DNA of 35,335 nucleotides from Candidatus Devosia symbiotica. GTDB taxonomy: Bacteria > Pseudomonadota > Alphaproteobacteria > Rhizobiales > Devosiaceae. The notes under the pieces are model-generated. The model was not told where the DNA came from. It was given only the letters and a program-made list of their open reading frames with translations, and did no database searches. Position 1 is the stretch's first letter, and every line of letters starts with the position of its first letter. Both the position numbers and the translations under genes were made by a program. The stretch spans positions 1 to 35,335 of the forward strand of contig JALBVE010000014.1 in NCBI GenBank assembly GCA_025050575.1. Reading direction: 5' to 3'. Shown here one piece after another: positions 17,719-28,327 of this stretch.

Positions 17719-18153
17719 CTAGTTCATCGTCACATCTCGTCTCGCGCTGATGATTGACACCGTGAATCCGGCCGCCACATCGATCGGTGCTATCACCATG
17801 AGCAGGAAGAACACCGAGCTTGCAGCGGCGCCGATCAGCAGGAATTCGATCAGGAACGCCACGAACAGCACCATGGAGAGGATGTGTTCGACAATGGAAT
17901 TGCGACCGCTACTGGTCGACTGCATCACCTCGAAAAACAGCATGACAATGCCAATCACTAGCAGGAAATCGCCCGCAGTGATCGCCCAGGGCCTGCCCGA
18001 TATCATGGCGACAGTGAACAGCCCATTGCCTCAACCCAGCGGGGAGTCGGTGTATAACAGGAGGGCCCCGATATTGTAGAGCACTAAGGGCACGACTAGC
18101 AGAGGTGGAATAAACCGACCGCGCTGGCGCGGTGCACGATGGGTTGGCATCAT
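17719..18153 (-). pseudogene. Membrane protein with a single in-frame TGA
   Basis: One continuous frame from ATG-ATG at 18153 to the stop at 17719 encodes about 144 residues with four hydrophobic segments: PPLLVVPLVLYNIGALLLY, ITAGDFLLVIGIVMLFFEVM, HILSMVLFVAFLIEFLLIG and FFLLMVIAPIDVAAGFTVSI. A TGA at 18033-18031 interrupts it in the first periplasmic loop, at a likely Trp position. Everything else is in frame, so the lesion looks recent. A shortened protein could start at the ATG at 18006 with three helices. Function unknown. Confidence 0.7.
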
Positions 18154-18281
18154 CACGGTCTCGATCACGGCTTGGCTTCTAATTTCTTGGCCACCATGCC
18201 AGACTATCGTGAAAGCGAAAAAGGGCGCGCGGGACGCTACCCACGTGCCCTTCTAGCGTTTCGGGACTGTGGCGGGCCGCG

Positions 18282-19682
<1,401 letters not shown>

Positions 19683-19804
19683 GACAGTCTCCGGGAAAGC
19701 GGCCGCTCCAGCGTGCGGCAGGGCAAGGAAAACGGCCGACCTGTTCATAGGAACGGCCGCTTGCATATCAGAAGGGAGCGCACAGCGCTGCCAGACTCAA
19801 TAAA

Positions 19805-19984
19805 CTACTTTTTGACTTCAAAAACTTGACGACCGCGATACATGCCGGTCTTGAGGTCGACGTGATGTGGACGACGCAGCTCGCCCGAATCCTGGTCTTC
19901 GACATAGGTGGGGGCGGGCAGAGCATCGTGCGAACGGCGGAAGCCGCGCTTCATCGGCGAGGTCTTGCGTTTTGGCACTGCCAT
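19805..19984 (-). CDS. rpmF: 50S ribosomal protein L32
   Basis: The 59-residue protein begins [20 protein letters not shown] and continues [18 protein letters not shown] and [16 protein letters not shown], the alphaproteobacterial form of L32. This form lacks the zinc-binding cysteines of other lineages. GGAG sits 8 nt upstream of the ATG. It lies between mtgA and fumC on the same strand, the usual order in Hyphomicrobiales. Intact and likely essential or nearly so. Confidence 0.95.
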   Translation of the reverse strand: MAVPKRKTSPMKRGFRRSHDALPAPTYVEDQDSGELRRPHHVDLKTGMYRGRQVFEVKK

Positions 19985-20151
19985 GATCGGTACTCCGAAT
20001 TCAATATCGTTGCGCCGCCAGAGCGGCCCAGAGACTTATCTCTGATGGGGTTGCTAGGCTCTATAGAGGAACTCTGGGCCCTTCGCTAGAGGGTTGTTGG
20101 CAAGTCTGGCCGACAAATCCAATACCCGCGTTGGGCTCCTTGACCAGACGG

Positions 20152-20865
20152 CTACAGCGCCAACCGCCCCCCTTCGCCAACGCAATTGGCCCGCGCACCA
20201 TATTGGCGCACGCGACGTTCGATAATGCTGGCAATCCGCACCATGTCCGCGCTTGGCCGACCGGGTTGGCGCAACAGCGGATTGGGCAGCGCCGTCACCA
20301 GCAAGGTGGCAATGCGCCAATCGAGATCCTGCGGTTCAATGCCAAAGGCCCGCTTGGCACCCGCCACGATACCGAATTGCCCCTCAGGGCCCCATTCAGC
20401 AATATTGAGATAGATTTCCATGATGCGCCTCTTGAGCAGCACCAGATCGATGTAGAGCGCCAACGGCACTTCAAGTGCCTTGCGCAGCACGCTTTGCCCG
20501 TTCCACAGAAACAGATTGCGGGCGACCTGCATGGTGATGGTGGAGGCGCCCCGCGCGTCCTCGCCGGCCATGAAGCGCTCCACCTCGTCACGCAGCGCTC
20601 CGAAATCGACGCCAAGATGATGGCAGAACTGCCCGTCTTCAGACAGGATTACCGCCGCTTTCAGACGGTCGGAGACGTCGCCGATATCGCGCCATTGCTG
20701 TTCCATCGACTGACCACTGAGCAGGCGCGCGACCATTGGCACCGAAATCGGGTTCACCACCGCATAGAGCGGCGTCAGCAGCAGCGGCACTGCCACCGCC
20801 AGCGCCAGTGCTATGCCCAGATTGCGCACCAGCGCCCGGAAGCCTTTGAGTGTGCGTCGTGCCAT
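20152..20865 (-). CDS. mtgA: Monofunctional peptidoglycan glycosyltransferase
   Basis: The 237-residue protein has one N-terminal membrane helix (LGIALALAVAVPLLLTPLYAV) and a GT51 domain: SEDGQFCHHLGVD with the catalytic Glu, RGASTITMQVARNLFLW, RKALEVPLALYIDLVLLKRRIMEIYLN and EWGPEGQFGIVAGAKRAF. It polymerises lipid II into glycan strands at the inner membrane and lacks a transpeptidase domain. Start MARRTLKG at 20865 is chosen for the standard basic pre-helix tail; the frame is open to 20943. It is divergent from ispA. Confidence 0.92.
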   Translation of the reverse strand: MARRTLKGFRALVRNLGIALALAVAVPLLLTPLYAVVNPISVPMVARLLSGQSMEQQWRDIGDVSDRLKAAVILSEDGQFCHHLGVDFGALRDEVERFMAGEDARGASTITMQVARNLFLWNGQSVLRKALEVPLALYIDLVLLKRRIMEIYLNIAEWGPEGQFGIVAGAKRAFGIEPQDLDWRIATLLVTALPNPLLRQPGRPSADMVRIASIIERRVRQYGARANCVGEGGRLAL

Positions 20866-21013
20866 GACTTCATCCCGTATCCATCCCCGCCCAAAGGCGA
20901 AAGCCGCAATTGCCGGGTTTGGACACTTGTCCGCGCGCTGCACGGCGCTCGTCGCGCACCCGCTTTGCTGAGGTGACTTGCCGCTCCGCCACCAAACCGG
21001 CTAGCAAGTTGCC

Positions 21014-21916
21014 ATGTATGATTTTTCTGCCGACATGATCGATTGCGCTACTGCTATTGAGGTTGCGCTGGGCAACCAACTCAGTGCCGCACAGCTATCA
21101 GGCCCCGGCCCGGCCGCCAAGCGGCTGGTCGCGGCAATGCGCTACGGCAGCCTCAATGGCGGCAAACGCCTGCGCCCGCTGCTGGTGCGCCAGGCCGCGG
21201 CGATCTTTCAGGTTCCCGCCAACCAGACCCTGACCGCCGGCCTGGCCGTTGAAATGGTCCACTGTTATTCGCTGATCCACGATGATTTGCCTGCCATGGA
21301 TGATGACGATTTGCGTCGCGGTCGTCCCACCGTGCACAAGGCCTATGACGAGGCCACCGCAATCCTGGCCGGCGACGCTCTACTAACTCAGGCCTTTGCC
21401 CTGCTGGCCGAGCCCCAGTGCCATCCCGATCCGGTGGTGCGCATTGCACTGGTCACAGAATTGGCCAAAGGCTCAGGCGGTGGCGGCATGGTGGGTGGGC
21501 AGATGCGCGACATTGAGGGCGAACAAGACATATTTTCCGGCGACGACATCTCCGCCATGCAGGCCATGAAGACCGGCGCACTGATCCGCGCCAGCGTCCG
21601 CATGGGCGCCATTCTGGGCGGTGCCGATGCCCGTGGTTTGGCCGTGTTGACCGCCTATGCCGAGGCCGCCGGCCGAGCCTTCCAACTGGCCGATGATATT
21701 CTGGATGTTACTACCTCTGCTGCTGCCATGGGCAAGGCCACTGGAAAGGACGCCGACATGGGCAAGCAGACCCTGGTTAACATACTCGGTATTGACGGCG
21801 CCCGCCAGCACCTCAGTAATACCGTTGCCGCCGCCTTGTCGGCGCTGCGCACCTTTGGACCCAAGGCCGACGGCCTGCGCGCCACTGCCCGTTACTTCGC
21901 CAGCCGGGAGAGCTGA
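21014..21916 (+). CDS. ispA: Farnesyl (polyprenyl) diphosphate synthase
   Basis: The 300-residue trans-prenyltransferase has the first Asp-rich motif DDLPAMDDDDLRRG and the second DDILD, with GGKRLRP binding diphosphate. It condenses IPP with DMAPP/GPP to make farnesyl diphosphate, feeding undecaprenyl phosphate (UppP, MtgA in this window) and the ubiquinone side chain (UbiH here). Residues before the first Asp-rich motif fit FPP-synthase chain length. The frame is intact. The next gene, a broken MOSC gene, starts 4 nt after the stop. Confidence 0.92.
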   Translation: MYDFSADMIDCATAIEVALGNQLSAAQLSGPGPAAKRLVAAMRYGSLNGGKRLRPLLVRQAAAIFQVPANQTLTAGLAVEMVHCYSLIHDDLPAMDDDDLRRGRPTVHKAYDEATAILAGDALLTQAFALLAEPQCHPDPVVRIALVTELAKGSGGGGMVGGQMRDIEGEQDIFSGDDISAMQAMKTGALIRASVRMGAILGGADARGLAVLTAYAEAAGRAFQLADDILDVTTSAAAMGKATGKDADMGKQTLVNILGIDGARQHLSNTVAAALSALRTFGPKADGLRATARYFASRES

Positions 21917-21919
21917 ACC

Positions 21920-22557
21920 ATGGCCATCCTCGTCGGTATCAATATCGACAAGCAGCAGCCCATTCCGGCAAAATCGGGCATGACCGGCATCTATAAGCAG
22001 CCTGTTGCCGGCGATGTTATGGTGACGGCCGAGGATATCGAGGACGACGCCATTCTGGATCGCCGTCATCATGGCGGCAAGGACCAGGCGGTCTATCTCT
22101 ACTTCAAGGACAACTATGACTGGTGGGCCGATCAGCTTGATGCCGATATCTGCCCCCGGTGTGTTCGGCGAAAACCTGACCATTGGCGGCGTCGTGGGCT
22201 GCATGGTGGCTATTGGCGACCGCTTCGTCATTGACGACGTGGTACTCGAAATTATCTCACACCGCACCCTCTGCACGGTGTTTGCCGCCCGCATGGGCGA
22301 TCCGAAATTCCTCAAGCGCTTCCATTAGGCCGGCCGCCTCAGGCGCCTATTGTCGCGTGATCCAGCCAAGAAGCTTCCATGTTAGCGAACCGGTGCGACA
22401 CGAGTCATTCACCGGTCACCGCATCACTGTGTCCGAAATGATGGCGCTCGATGGGGCGCGTGAGATCGACCCGGATTTCATGCAACGCGCCCTCAAGGCG
22501 CCGCTGCACTACAAGACCCGCCAGGACTATCAAAACCAGCTCGCCCACCTGTTCTGA
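21920..22557 (+). pseudogene. MOSC-domain protein, two frameshifts
   Basis: The ATG at 21920 opens GINIDKQQPIPAKSGMTGIYKQPV and DRRHHGGKDQAVYLY, typical of the YiiM-like MOSC fold. After a shift near 22150 the reading continues GVFGENLTIGG and RTLCTVFAARMGDPKFLKRFH. After a second shift near 22325 it ends SGAYCRVIQP, HESFTGHRITVSEMM, PLHYKTRQDYQNQLAHLF. Whole-length about 212 residues. MOSC domains carry sulfur in molybdenum-cofactor sulfuration or detoxify N-hydroxylated compounds; the conserved Cys region is partly retained. Confidence 0.88.
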
Positions 22558-22604
22558 ATACATCTGCAAGAGCCGCCCCTGTGCATGGCGTCGAATCCGG
22601 CTAG

Positions 22605-22942
22605 ATCGGCAAGATCTTGTGCATCTGGGGCTATTGCTGGTGACACGCGGCGATGCACGGCTCGACAACCAGAAATCCAGGGCAGCCTTTGGCGAGCGCC
22701 CGCGCATGCTAGGCGCCAAAGAGGTTGCACAGCTGACTAGCCACCAGGTAGGCGGGATCTGCCCCTTCGGCCTGCCTGGCCCGTTGCCGATCTATCTCGA
22801 TACCTCGCTCAAGGTCTATGATCTGGTCATTCCAGCTGGCGGCGATACCCGCGCCTCGGTGCGCCTAAGCGTGGATCGTCTGGCCAAACTGTGCGGCAAT
22901 CACTGGGTCGATGCCTGTCAACCACCGCCCCAAGCGCAATAG
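22605..22942 (+). pseudogene. YbaK/ProX-type aminoacyl-tRNA deacylase, 5'-truncated
   Basis: The frame from about 22611 gives LVHLGLLLVTRGDARLDNQK, AKEVAQLTSHQVGGICPFGLPGPLPIYLD and VNHWVDACQ-like NHWVDACQ to a TAG at 22942. GxxGGxxPFG is the family hallmark; these proteins clear mischarged Cys- or Ala-tRNA(Pro). The first 45-50 residues, with the conserved Lys, are missing and the joint to the MOSC gene is 50 nt of unrecognisable sequence. An overlapping open frame upstream is chance. Confidence 0.8.
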
Positions 22943-22951
22943 GACCCAGCC

Positions 22952-23310
22952 ATGCTGATCGTGCTCATTATTGTCATCCTAATCAATGCCTTGGTGATTG
23001 CCGGCTATTCGCTGGCCGGATTATTTTTCCCGGGCGTTATCGTGCGGGACGGCGAGGGCTCGCCCATCACCCGTGTCTTTGCACTCAATGGCCTGGCCCG
23101 CTTCCTGGCATTGCTGCTGGTGATGTTCTGGGCCGCCTTTTTGGCGGATAGTACAGCGCTGATCTGGCTGGGCGCCTAGCTGGAATCATTCAGTTTGCCA
23201 CCGCTACTATCGGCACGCAAACCGGTGACAAGCTGAAAGTCTGGGGCTCCATGGGCCTGTCAGTGCTACAGCTGGTTGTGGTGGTGCTGGCCAACTGGTT
23301 CATCGCCTGA
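22952..23310 (+). pseudogene. Four-helix membrane protein, frameshifted
   Basis: From the ATG at 22952 the first 75 codons give LIVLIIVILINALVIAGYSL, VIVRDGEGSPITRVF and ARFLALLLVMFWAAFLADS to a TAG at 23177. The next frame continues LAGIIQFATATIGTQTGDKLKVWG and LQLVVVVLANWFIA to a TGA at 23310. The joined protein would have about 119 residues and four helices. I do not recognise a function. A truncated 75-residue form could still be made. Confidence 0.7.
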
Positions 23311-23429
23311 AGGCGCTGTTCTGCGAACCCCACCTGCGGTTAGCACTGGTTAGAATTTACCGCTCGACAATCGTTAAAGTATATATGCTTCCGCAAGATT
23401 AATTGCGGTCGGCATCTTCCATAAGGACC

Positions 23430-24585
23430 ATGACAGCTTGCATATCCAAGCCAGCCAATCACTAATTTAGCCCCCGTAAGCTGCTAACGAACCCCATGAA
23501 CGCCAACTGGCGCGGGGTTTCGCTGACCTGCGCTTCGAATCCAAACTGGAAGCAGAATACCGTGCGGCCTTTGCGCGCGAACAACGCAAGCCAGCGCTGA
23601 TTTTCGGGGCCATTGCTATGTTGATCTGGATATGTTTTGTCGGCTTTGACTTGATCTGCATGGATGTATTCAATCAAGGCTTAACCGATATTGATGTTTG
23701 GGTTTTGTTCAGTGCCCGTTGGGCCGCGCTGCTGGTGATCACTATTTTCTACGCAACCCCACTTCGCGCCATAGCCGATTTGGGGTCCGCTGCCTTCCTG
23801 ATCTATTCAATCATGGCCTTTGTGGCTGCTATGAATGCCATGATCTACAAATCCCATGGCCTGTCCGCCACCGAACCGGCCATAGTCGTCGTGATAATGG
23901 CGTTTTTTTGCCCATTGGACTGATCTTTTATCGTGTGCTGGCGGCGCCCTTCGTCGCCGTCATTATCGCGCTGCTCGAAGATGCCCACAGAACCGAGTTG
24001 TCAGGCCTCATCTTCATCCTGGCCGTGGCCATCCCGGTTGGTGCGATTGGCAGCTATATGCGTGAGCTGGTCCATCGTCAGTAGTGCCTGCTCACAGCTA
24101 TCCTAGCGCGACAGGCCCAGTTTGATCCCTTGACCGATTTGGCCAATCGTCGCCTGTTCCAGCGCCATGCCGAAGCCGTCATTGCCCATGCCGCCCGCAA
24201 TGACGAACTCGTGGTTCTGGCCGTCCTCGACATCGATCATTTTAAGCAGTTCAATGACCGTTTTTGTCATACGATCGGCGATCAGGCCTTGCGGCAGGTG
24301 GCGCATGCCATCGCCAGCGTTGCTCGTCGGCCCATGGATATGGCCACAAAGTTCGGCGAAGAAGAATTTGCCCTGCTGCTGCATGGCAGCGATTTACCAA
24401 GGGCTGTTCCGATCCTGGAAGCCCTGCGCGGCAAGATCGCCGCCCTCGACCTGCCAGTGCTGGCCGATGCCAAACTGCTGACCATTAGCATCGGCGCCGA
24501 GAGCCTGGAAACAATCTACGACCAAGCCAACCGCCTGCTCTACGCTGCCAAGGCCAATGGCCGCGATCGCATCAGCACTGATTAG
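23430..24585 (+). pseudogene. Membrane-bound diguanylate cyclase (GGDEF), broken
   Basis: AAGGA precedes the ATG at 23430. After an early disruption near 23465, one frame gives LRFESKLEAEYRAAF and five or six membrane helices. A shift at a T7 run near 23905 is followed by LPIGLIFYRVLAAPF, then a TAG at 24082-24084 just before the catalytic domain FDPLTDLANRRLFQRH, VLDIDHFKQFND, and KFGEEEFALLL. The active-site signature GG[DE]EF reads GEEEF, with the second Gly replaced by Glu, so even the uninterrupted 24130-24585 part would be inactive as a cyclase. The intact gene would have made c-di-GMP. Confidence 0.88.
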
Positions 24586-24600
24586 GCAGCCAGTGCATGA

Positions 24601-25842
24601 CTATTCGGCCGCACTCTTAGCGCCAGAGCTGAACTTGTTCTTGATATAGTCGGCTATCATTTGCTTGAACTGGTCTGCTACATCGGCGCCGCGCAGCGTC
24701 GCTCCCTTCTGACCGTCAACAAAGACCGGCGCCGCCGGGGTTTCGCCGGTGCCGGGCAGGGAAATGCCGATATTGGCGTGTTTGGATTCGCCGGGCCCGT
24801 TGACGATGCAACCCATCACTGCCACCGACAGGGTTTCAACGCCCGGATAGCGCTCCTTCCACTCGGGCATCGATCTCGACAGATGCGCCTCGATATCCTT
24901 GGCCAGGGTCTGAAAGGTGCTTGAGGTCGTGCGCCCGCAGCCTGGGCAGGCGGCAACCACCGGCACAAACTGGCGGAATCCCATGGTCTGTAGCAATTCC
25001 TGCGCTACCTTGACCTCGGTGGTGCGGTCGCCATCCGGCTCGGGCGTCAGCGAAATGCGGATCGTGTCGCCAATGCCTTGCTGTAGCAGAATGCCCAGCG
25101 CTGCCGAGGAGGCCACCACACCCTTGGTGCCCATGCCGGCCTCGGTCAGTCCCAGATGCAACGCATAATCGCAGCGCGCCGCCAGGTCCTGATAGACCGC
25201 GATTAAATGCTGCACGTCACTGACCTTGGTGGAAAGGATGATCTTGTCACGGCCCAGCCCGATTTCTTCAGCGCGCTGCGCCGACAGCAGGGCCGACTGG
25301 ATGATCGCCTCGCGCTGCACCGCGGCCGCGCCCAGCGGCGCGCCGGCAGCAGCGTTCTCATCCATCAGTCTGGTCAGCAATTCCTCGTCGAGCGACCCCC
25401 AATTTACCCCGATGCGCACCGGCTTGTCATATTTTAGTGCCAGCTCGATCAGCGTTGAGAACTGCGTATCGCGCTTGGCCTTGAAACCGACATTGCCCGG
25501 ATTGATGCGATATTTGGCCAGCGCTTCGGCGCAGGCCGGGTGATCGGTCAGCAGCTTGTGGCCAATATAGTGGAAGTCGCCGACCAGCGGCACGTCATAG
25601 CCCAGCACCGCCAACCGGTCGTGAATGATCGGCACGGCGGCGGCGGACTCGTCACGGTCAACCGTGATTCGCACGATTTCCGAGCCGGCCCGCGCCAGCG
25701 CCATCACCTGTTTGACCGTCGCGTCGATATCGGCGGTATCGGTATTGGTCATCGATTGCACTATCGCCGGGGCACCGCCGCCGACCAGTACGCCGCCCAC
25801 ATTCACGCCTACCGATTGCCTGCGTATTGCCGGGCTAGCCAT
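24601..25842 (-). CDS. ispG: 4-hydroxy-3-methylbut-2-enyl diphosphate synthase
   Basis: The 413-residue iron-sulfur enzyme makes HMBPP from MEcPP in the methylerythritol phosphate pathway. It shows the TIM-barrel start [63 protein letters not shown] with the cluster cysteines and [16 protein letters not shown] near the end. GAGG lies 6 nt upstream of the ATG at 25842. Intact; together with ispA it preserves isoprenoid supply on either side of a block of four dead genes. Confidence 0.95.
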   Translation of the reverse strand: MASPAIRRQSVGVNVGGVLVGGGAPAIVQSMTNTDTADIDATVKQVMALARAGSEIVRITVDRDESAAAVPIIHDRLAVLGYDVPLVGDFHYIGHKLLTDHPACAEALAKYRINPGNVGFKAKRDTQFSTLIELALKYDKPVRIGVNWGSLDEELLTRLMDENAAAGAPLGAAAVQREAIIQSALLSAQRAEEIGLGRDKIILSTKVSDVQHLIAVYQDLAARCDYALHLGLTEAGMGTKGVVASSAALGILLQQGIGDTIRISLTPEPDGDRTTEVKVAQELLQTMGFRQFVPVVAACPGCGRTTSSTFQTLAKDIEAHLSRSMPEWKERYPGVETLSVAVMGCIVNGPGESKHANIGISLPGTGETPAAPVFVDGQKGATLRGADVADQFKQMIADYIKNKFSSGAKSAAE

Positions 25843-25929
25843 CAAACACCTCAGAAGCTTGTGTCCTTAGAAATAGGCTGTCGAGCCTAGAAGAGCAATG
25901 TTACGCTTGCGTGATCGGGGGGGATTATC

Positions 25930-26172
25930 ATGCGTTTGCTGCTCACCGTACTCGCGGCTTTGCTGGCCATGCCTGCCGCGGCCCAACCCCTGCCACTGGC
26001 GTCGAGGGCGCCGGCGATGGCGGCGCTATCCGTACCCAGGCCTCGCCTGACGGCACTGACTGGCGCGAGACCGGAGTCATGCCCGGCGGCCTGCCAGCAT
26101 GGACCAGTAACGAACTGGGCTGCACCCCAAAAAACGTTTGGGGCTATCTGTGTTCACCAGCGGCAGTAATCT
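25930..26172 (+). pseudogene. Exported hypothetical protein, frameshifted and cut
   Basis: The ATG at 25930 opens a clear signal peptide (LLLTVLAALLAMPAAAQ). After about 20 codons another frame carries the protein-like sequence GGAIRTQASPDGTDWRETG, GGLPAWTSNELGC and NVWGYLCSPAAVI, ending at a TAG at 26174. The following bases belong to a transposase fragment, so the 3' end may have been lost. Family not recognised. Confidence 0.5.
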
Positions 26173-26175
26173 AGG

Positions 26176-26637
26176 AGGCTTATATCCACGGCATCTCCAC
26201 CTGCTCGGTAGATGATCTGGTCTGGGCCACGGGCATGAGTGGCATCTCCAAGAGCCAGGTCAGCCGATTGTGCGAAGAGATCGACGGCAAGGTAAAGGCG
26301 TTCCTTGATCGGCCAATCGAGGGCGACTGGCCCTATTTTTGGATCGACGCAGCATACCTCAAGGTGCGTCGGGGTGACTGCATCGTCTCGGTGGCTACTA
26401 TACATGGCTATAGGCGTTAATGCCGATGGCCGGCGCGAAGTGCTCGGCATGGAGATCGGCATCTCAGAAGTTGAGCCGATCTGGACCGAGTTCCTGCGCA
26501 AGCTGACCTGCCGCAGCCCCCGTGGGGTGAAGCTGATCATCTCCGATACTCACGAAGGTATCAAGGCGGCTGTCACCAAGGTGTTGTGCGCGACCTGGCG
26601 AGGTCGTCCGTTGCACTTCATACGCAATGTTGCGGCG
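26176..26637 (+). pseudogene. IS256-family transposase, internal fragment
   Basis: The fragment reads EAYIHGISTCSVDDLVWATGMSGISKSQVSRLCEEID, IEGDWPYFWIDAAYLKVR, then after a shift near 26402 GVNADGRREVLGMEIG, EFLRKL, GVKLIISDTHEGIKAAVTKVLCATW and LHFIRNV. This is the middle of an IS256/Mutator transposase, with the first two catalytic Asp residues (WIDA, ISDTHEG) but no catalytic Glu. N- and C-termini and the terminal inverted repeats are absent. Both borders abut fragments of other genes. Confidence 0.9.
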
Positions 26638-26897
26638 AGCCGGTTGCTGGTCGAGGCCGCCCGAGGTGCTGGCTTTGGCCGTGCCGCTAGCGACGATGCC
26701 GCCCAGACAGCAACTTTGGCAGACAGATCCAGGCTATAGCGCGCGCCGTCGTCCTTGAGATCGACATCCATGGTGGCAATATTGACGCCACCCAGGGTCA
26801 GCACGCAGCCAACCTTGGCATCGATTTCTGCCGCACGGGCGGGTAGGCTTGCGAACAGGGCGAGTGCGGCAAGAGCGGCGAAACGGAACTGGATCAA
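26638..26897 (-). pseudogene. DUF3108-type periplasmic protein, truncated
   Basis: On the minus strand the signal peptide FAALAALALFASLPARAA is followed by EIDAKVGCVLTLGGVNIATMDVDLKDDGARYSLDLSAKVAV, then after a frame change near 26700 IVASGTAKASTSGGLDQQ. This matches the N-terminal third of DUF3108 proteins of Hyphomicrobiales. The remaining two thirds are cut off where the IS256 fragment starts. The present frame uses a TTG as first codon; the original start may be altered. Confidence 0.7.
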
Positions 26898-27007
26898 GGT
26901 TGGGCATCTCTAAAGTAATGGGCGGCACGAATCAGACTAGGGTTCCAAAGTGCTGTTTGGCGTAGCCCTGTGCAAGCCGCTCACACTGGATTGCGCTGGC
27001 GTTTGTC

Positions 27008-27036
27008 TTGACAGGGCTCGGCATATTGACTAAAGA
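27008..27036 (+). promoter_or_regulatory. Promoter of rpmB
   Basis: TTGACA at 27008-27013, a 17-nt spacer, and TAAAGA at 27031-27036 form a good housekeeping promoter. It implies a leader of about 75 nt before the rpmB ATG. Confidence 0.6.
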
Positions 27037-27059
27037 TCCCTCAGATTTCATGACAAGAT

Positions 27060-27077
27060 AGCCCCCGTTGCGGGGCT
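27060..27077 (+). promoter_or_regulatory. Hairpin in the rpmB leader
   Basis: AGCCCC (27060-27065) pairs with GGGGCT (27072-27077), and a second GGGGCC at 27089-27094 could compete for the same C run. This could be a ribosomal-protein autoregulation element or chance in GC-rich DNA. Confidence 0.3.
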
Positions 27078-27116
27078 TGATCCCATGAGGGGCCTTTTGC
27101 AATAGGATACATGACC

Positions 27117-27401
27117 ATGGCACGGCGCTGTGAACTTACCGGCAAGGGCGTTTTGGTTGGCAACAACGTTTCGCACGCTCTCAATCGTACCCGTCGCCGG
27201 TTCCTTCCGAACCTAGTGAACGTGACGCTGATCTCGGAGGCGCTGAGCCGCCCCGTCAAGCTACGCATCACCGCTTACGCCCTGCGTTCGGTTGAACATC
27301 GCGGCGGTCTGGATGCCTTCCTGCTCAAGCAGAGCGACGACACGCTGTCGCCGCTGGCTCAGGGCATCAAGAAGGAAGTTCGCGCAGCTCTGACTGTCTA
27401 A
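27117..27401 (+). CDS. rpmB: 50S ribosomal protein L28
   Basis: The 94-residue protein opens [20 protein letters not shown] and has [22 protein letters not shown] and [16 protein letters not shown], the alphaproteobacterial L28 signature. The ATG at 27117 matches the family start; an ATG two codons earlier (27111) is in frame and closer to AGGA, so two starts are possible. Intact, with its own promoter and terminator. Confidence 0.95.
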   Translation: MARRCELTGKGVLVGNNVSHALNRTRRRFLPNLVNVTLISEALSRPVKLRITAYALRSVEHRGGLDAFLLKQSDDTLSPLAQGIKKEVRAALTV

Positions 27402-27425
27402 GCGAACCGTCATAGTGATGAATTG

Positions 27426-27457
27426 ACCGCTCGGAGTTAGTCTCCGTGCGGTTTTTT
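27426..27457 (+). terminator. Terminator after rpmB
   Basis: ACCGC-T-CGGAG (27426-27436) pairs with CTCCG-T-GCGGT (27442-27452) with one T-T mismatch, followed by a run of six T. Located 24 nt past the stop. Confidence 0.8.
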
Positions 27458-27529
27458 CTTTTGCGTCAATCTTGGCGCAACTCCGCCCCGATCTGCTGCC
27501 GGTGAGTCGTCACATAGAGGCGCATTCTG

Positions 27530-28197
27530 ATGCTAGCTCGTTTTCTGGTGGCTATTGCCGCCATGGTCGTGGTTATCGCGGCTTCCAATATTCTGATGCT
27601 CTATCCGCTGAACGTGCAGTTGGGTTTGGTAAATCTTGCCGATCTGCGGACTTGGGGCGCATTCACCTTCCCCTTTTCTTTTCTGGTCACCGACCTGACT
27701 AATCGTTTCGATAGCCTGCGCCATGCCCGAATCGTGGTTCTGGCGAGCTTTGCCTATGGGTTGGGCGTCTCGCTTTATCTGAGCTATATGCCGCTTCCCT
27801 GGAGCGCGGGTGAAGGCCCGGCTACCACGCAGTGTATCGCACTAGCGTCGGCAACGGCGTTCGTTATCGGGCAATTGCTAGATATCGCCATATTCTCGCG
27901 GCTGCGTGCCAGCAAGGCCTGGTTCGCGCCCCCTTTGTCGGCTCGATGATCGATATAACCATCTTCTTTACGGTAGCCTTTGCGCCGGCGCTGGCGGGCG
28001 TGGACGCCCTGTTCGGCTTGGCGGACGGCTCGCTAGGTTTTCCCGCGCTGTGGCTGGGCGTGGGGCCAGAAGTGCCGCTATGGACCTCACTGGCGACCGG
28101 CGACTTCCTGGTGAAATTCGTGGCGGCCCTGCTGTTGCTGGCTCCCTATCGCGCGCTGATGGGCAGATTCAAGTCGCTGCCGGCGCTAGCCATGTAA
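27530..28197 (+). pseudogene. yhhQ: Queuosine-precursor transporter YhhQ/VUT family, one frameshift
   Basis: The ATG at 27530 opens LVAIAAMVVVIAASNILM, WGAFTFPFSFLVTDLTNRF (family hallmark FLVTDL) and AFVIGQLLDIAIFSRLRASKAW. A shift near 27918 carries the reading into RAPFVGSMIDITIFFTVAF and GDFLVKFVAALLLLAPYRALM to a TAA at 28197. The joined length, about 222 residues, equals that of the family, so a single lost base is the only lesion. Such proteins import preQ0/preQ1 for queuosine. Confidence 0.85.
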
Positions 28198-28327
28198 GGG
28201 CTAGGGAGCCAGCGACCTGACTGCAGCCTAGCCGCCCAAGGCATCGCCTGCCTGATCTGACGTCCTCCCCTAACGGGGTGGGCACATTGGTTTATCGCGG
28301 GATATTGCGCGAAGCGACCAGCTGGCT

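Noticed and set aside
20131..20976. 281-codon plus-strand frame over mtgA
   Set aside because: Antisense shadow of mtgA; no recognisable domain and no plausible start context.
21473..22315. 280-codon minus-strand frame over ispA and the MOSC gene
   Set aside because: Antisense to intact ispA; composition typical of shadow frames.
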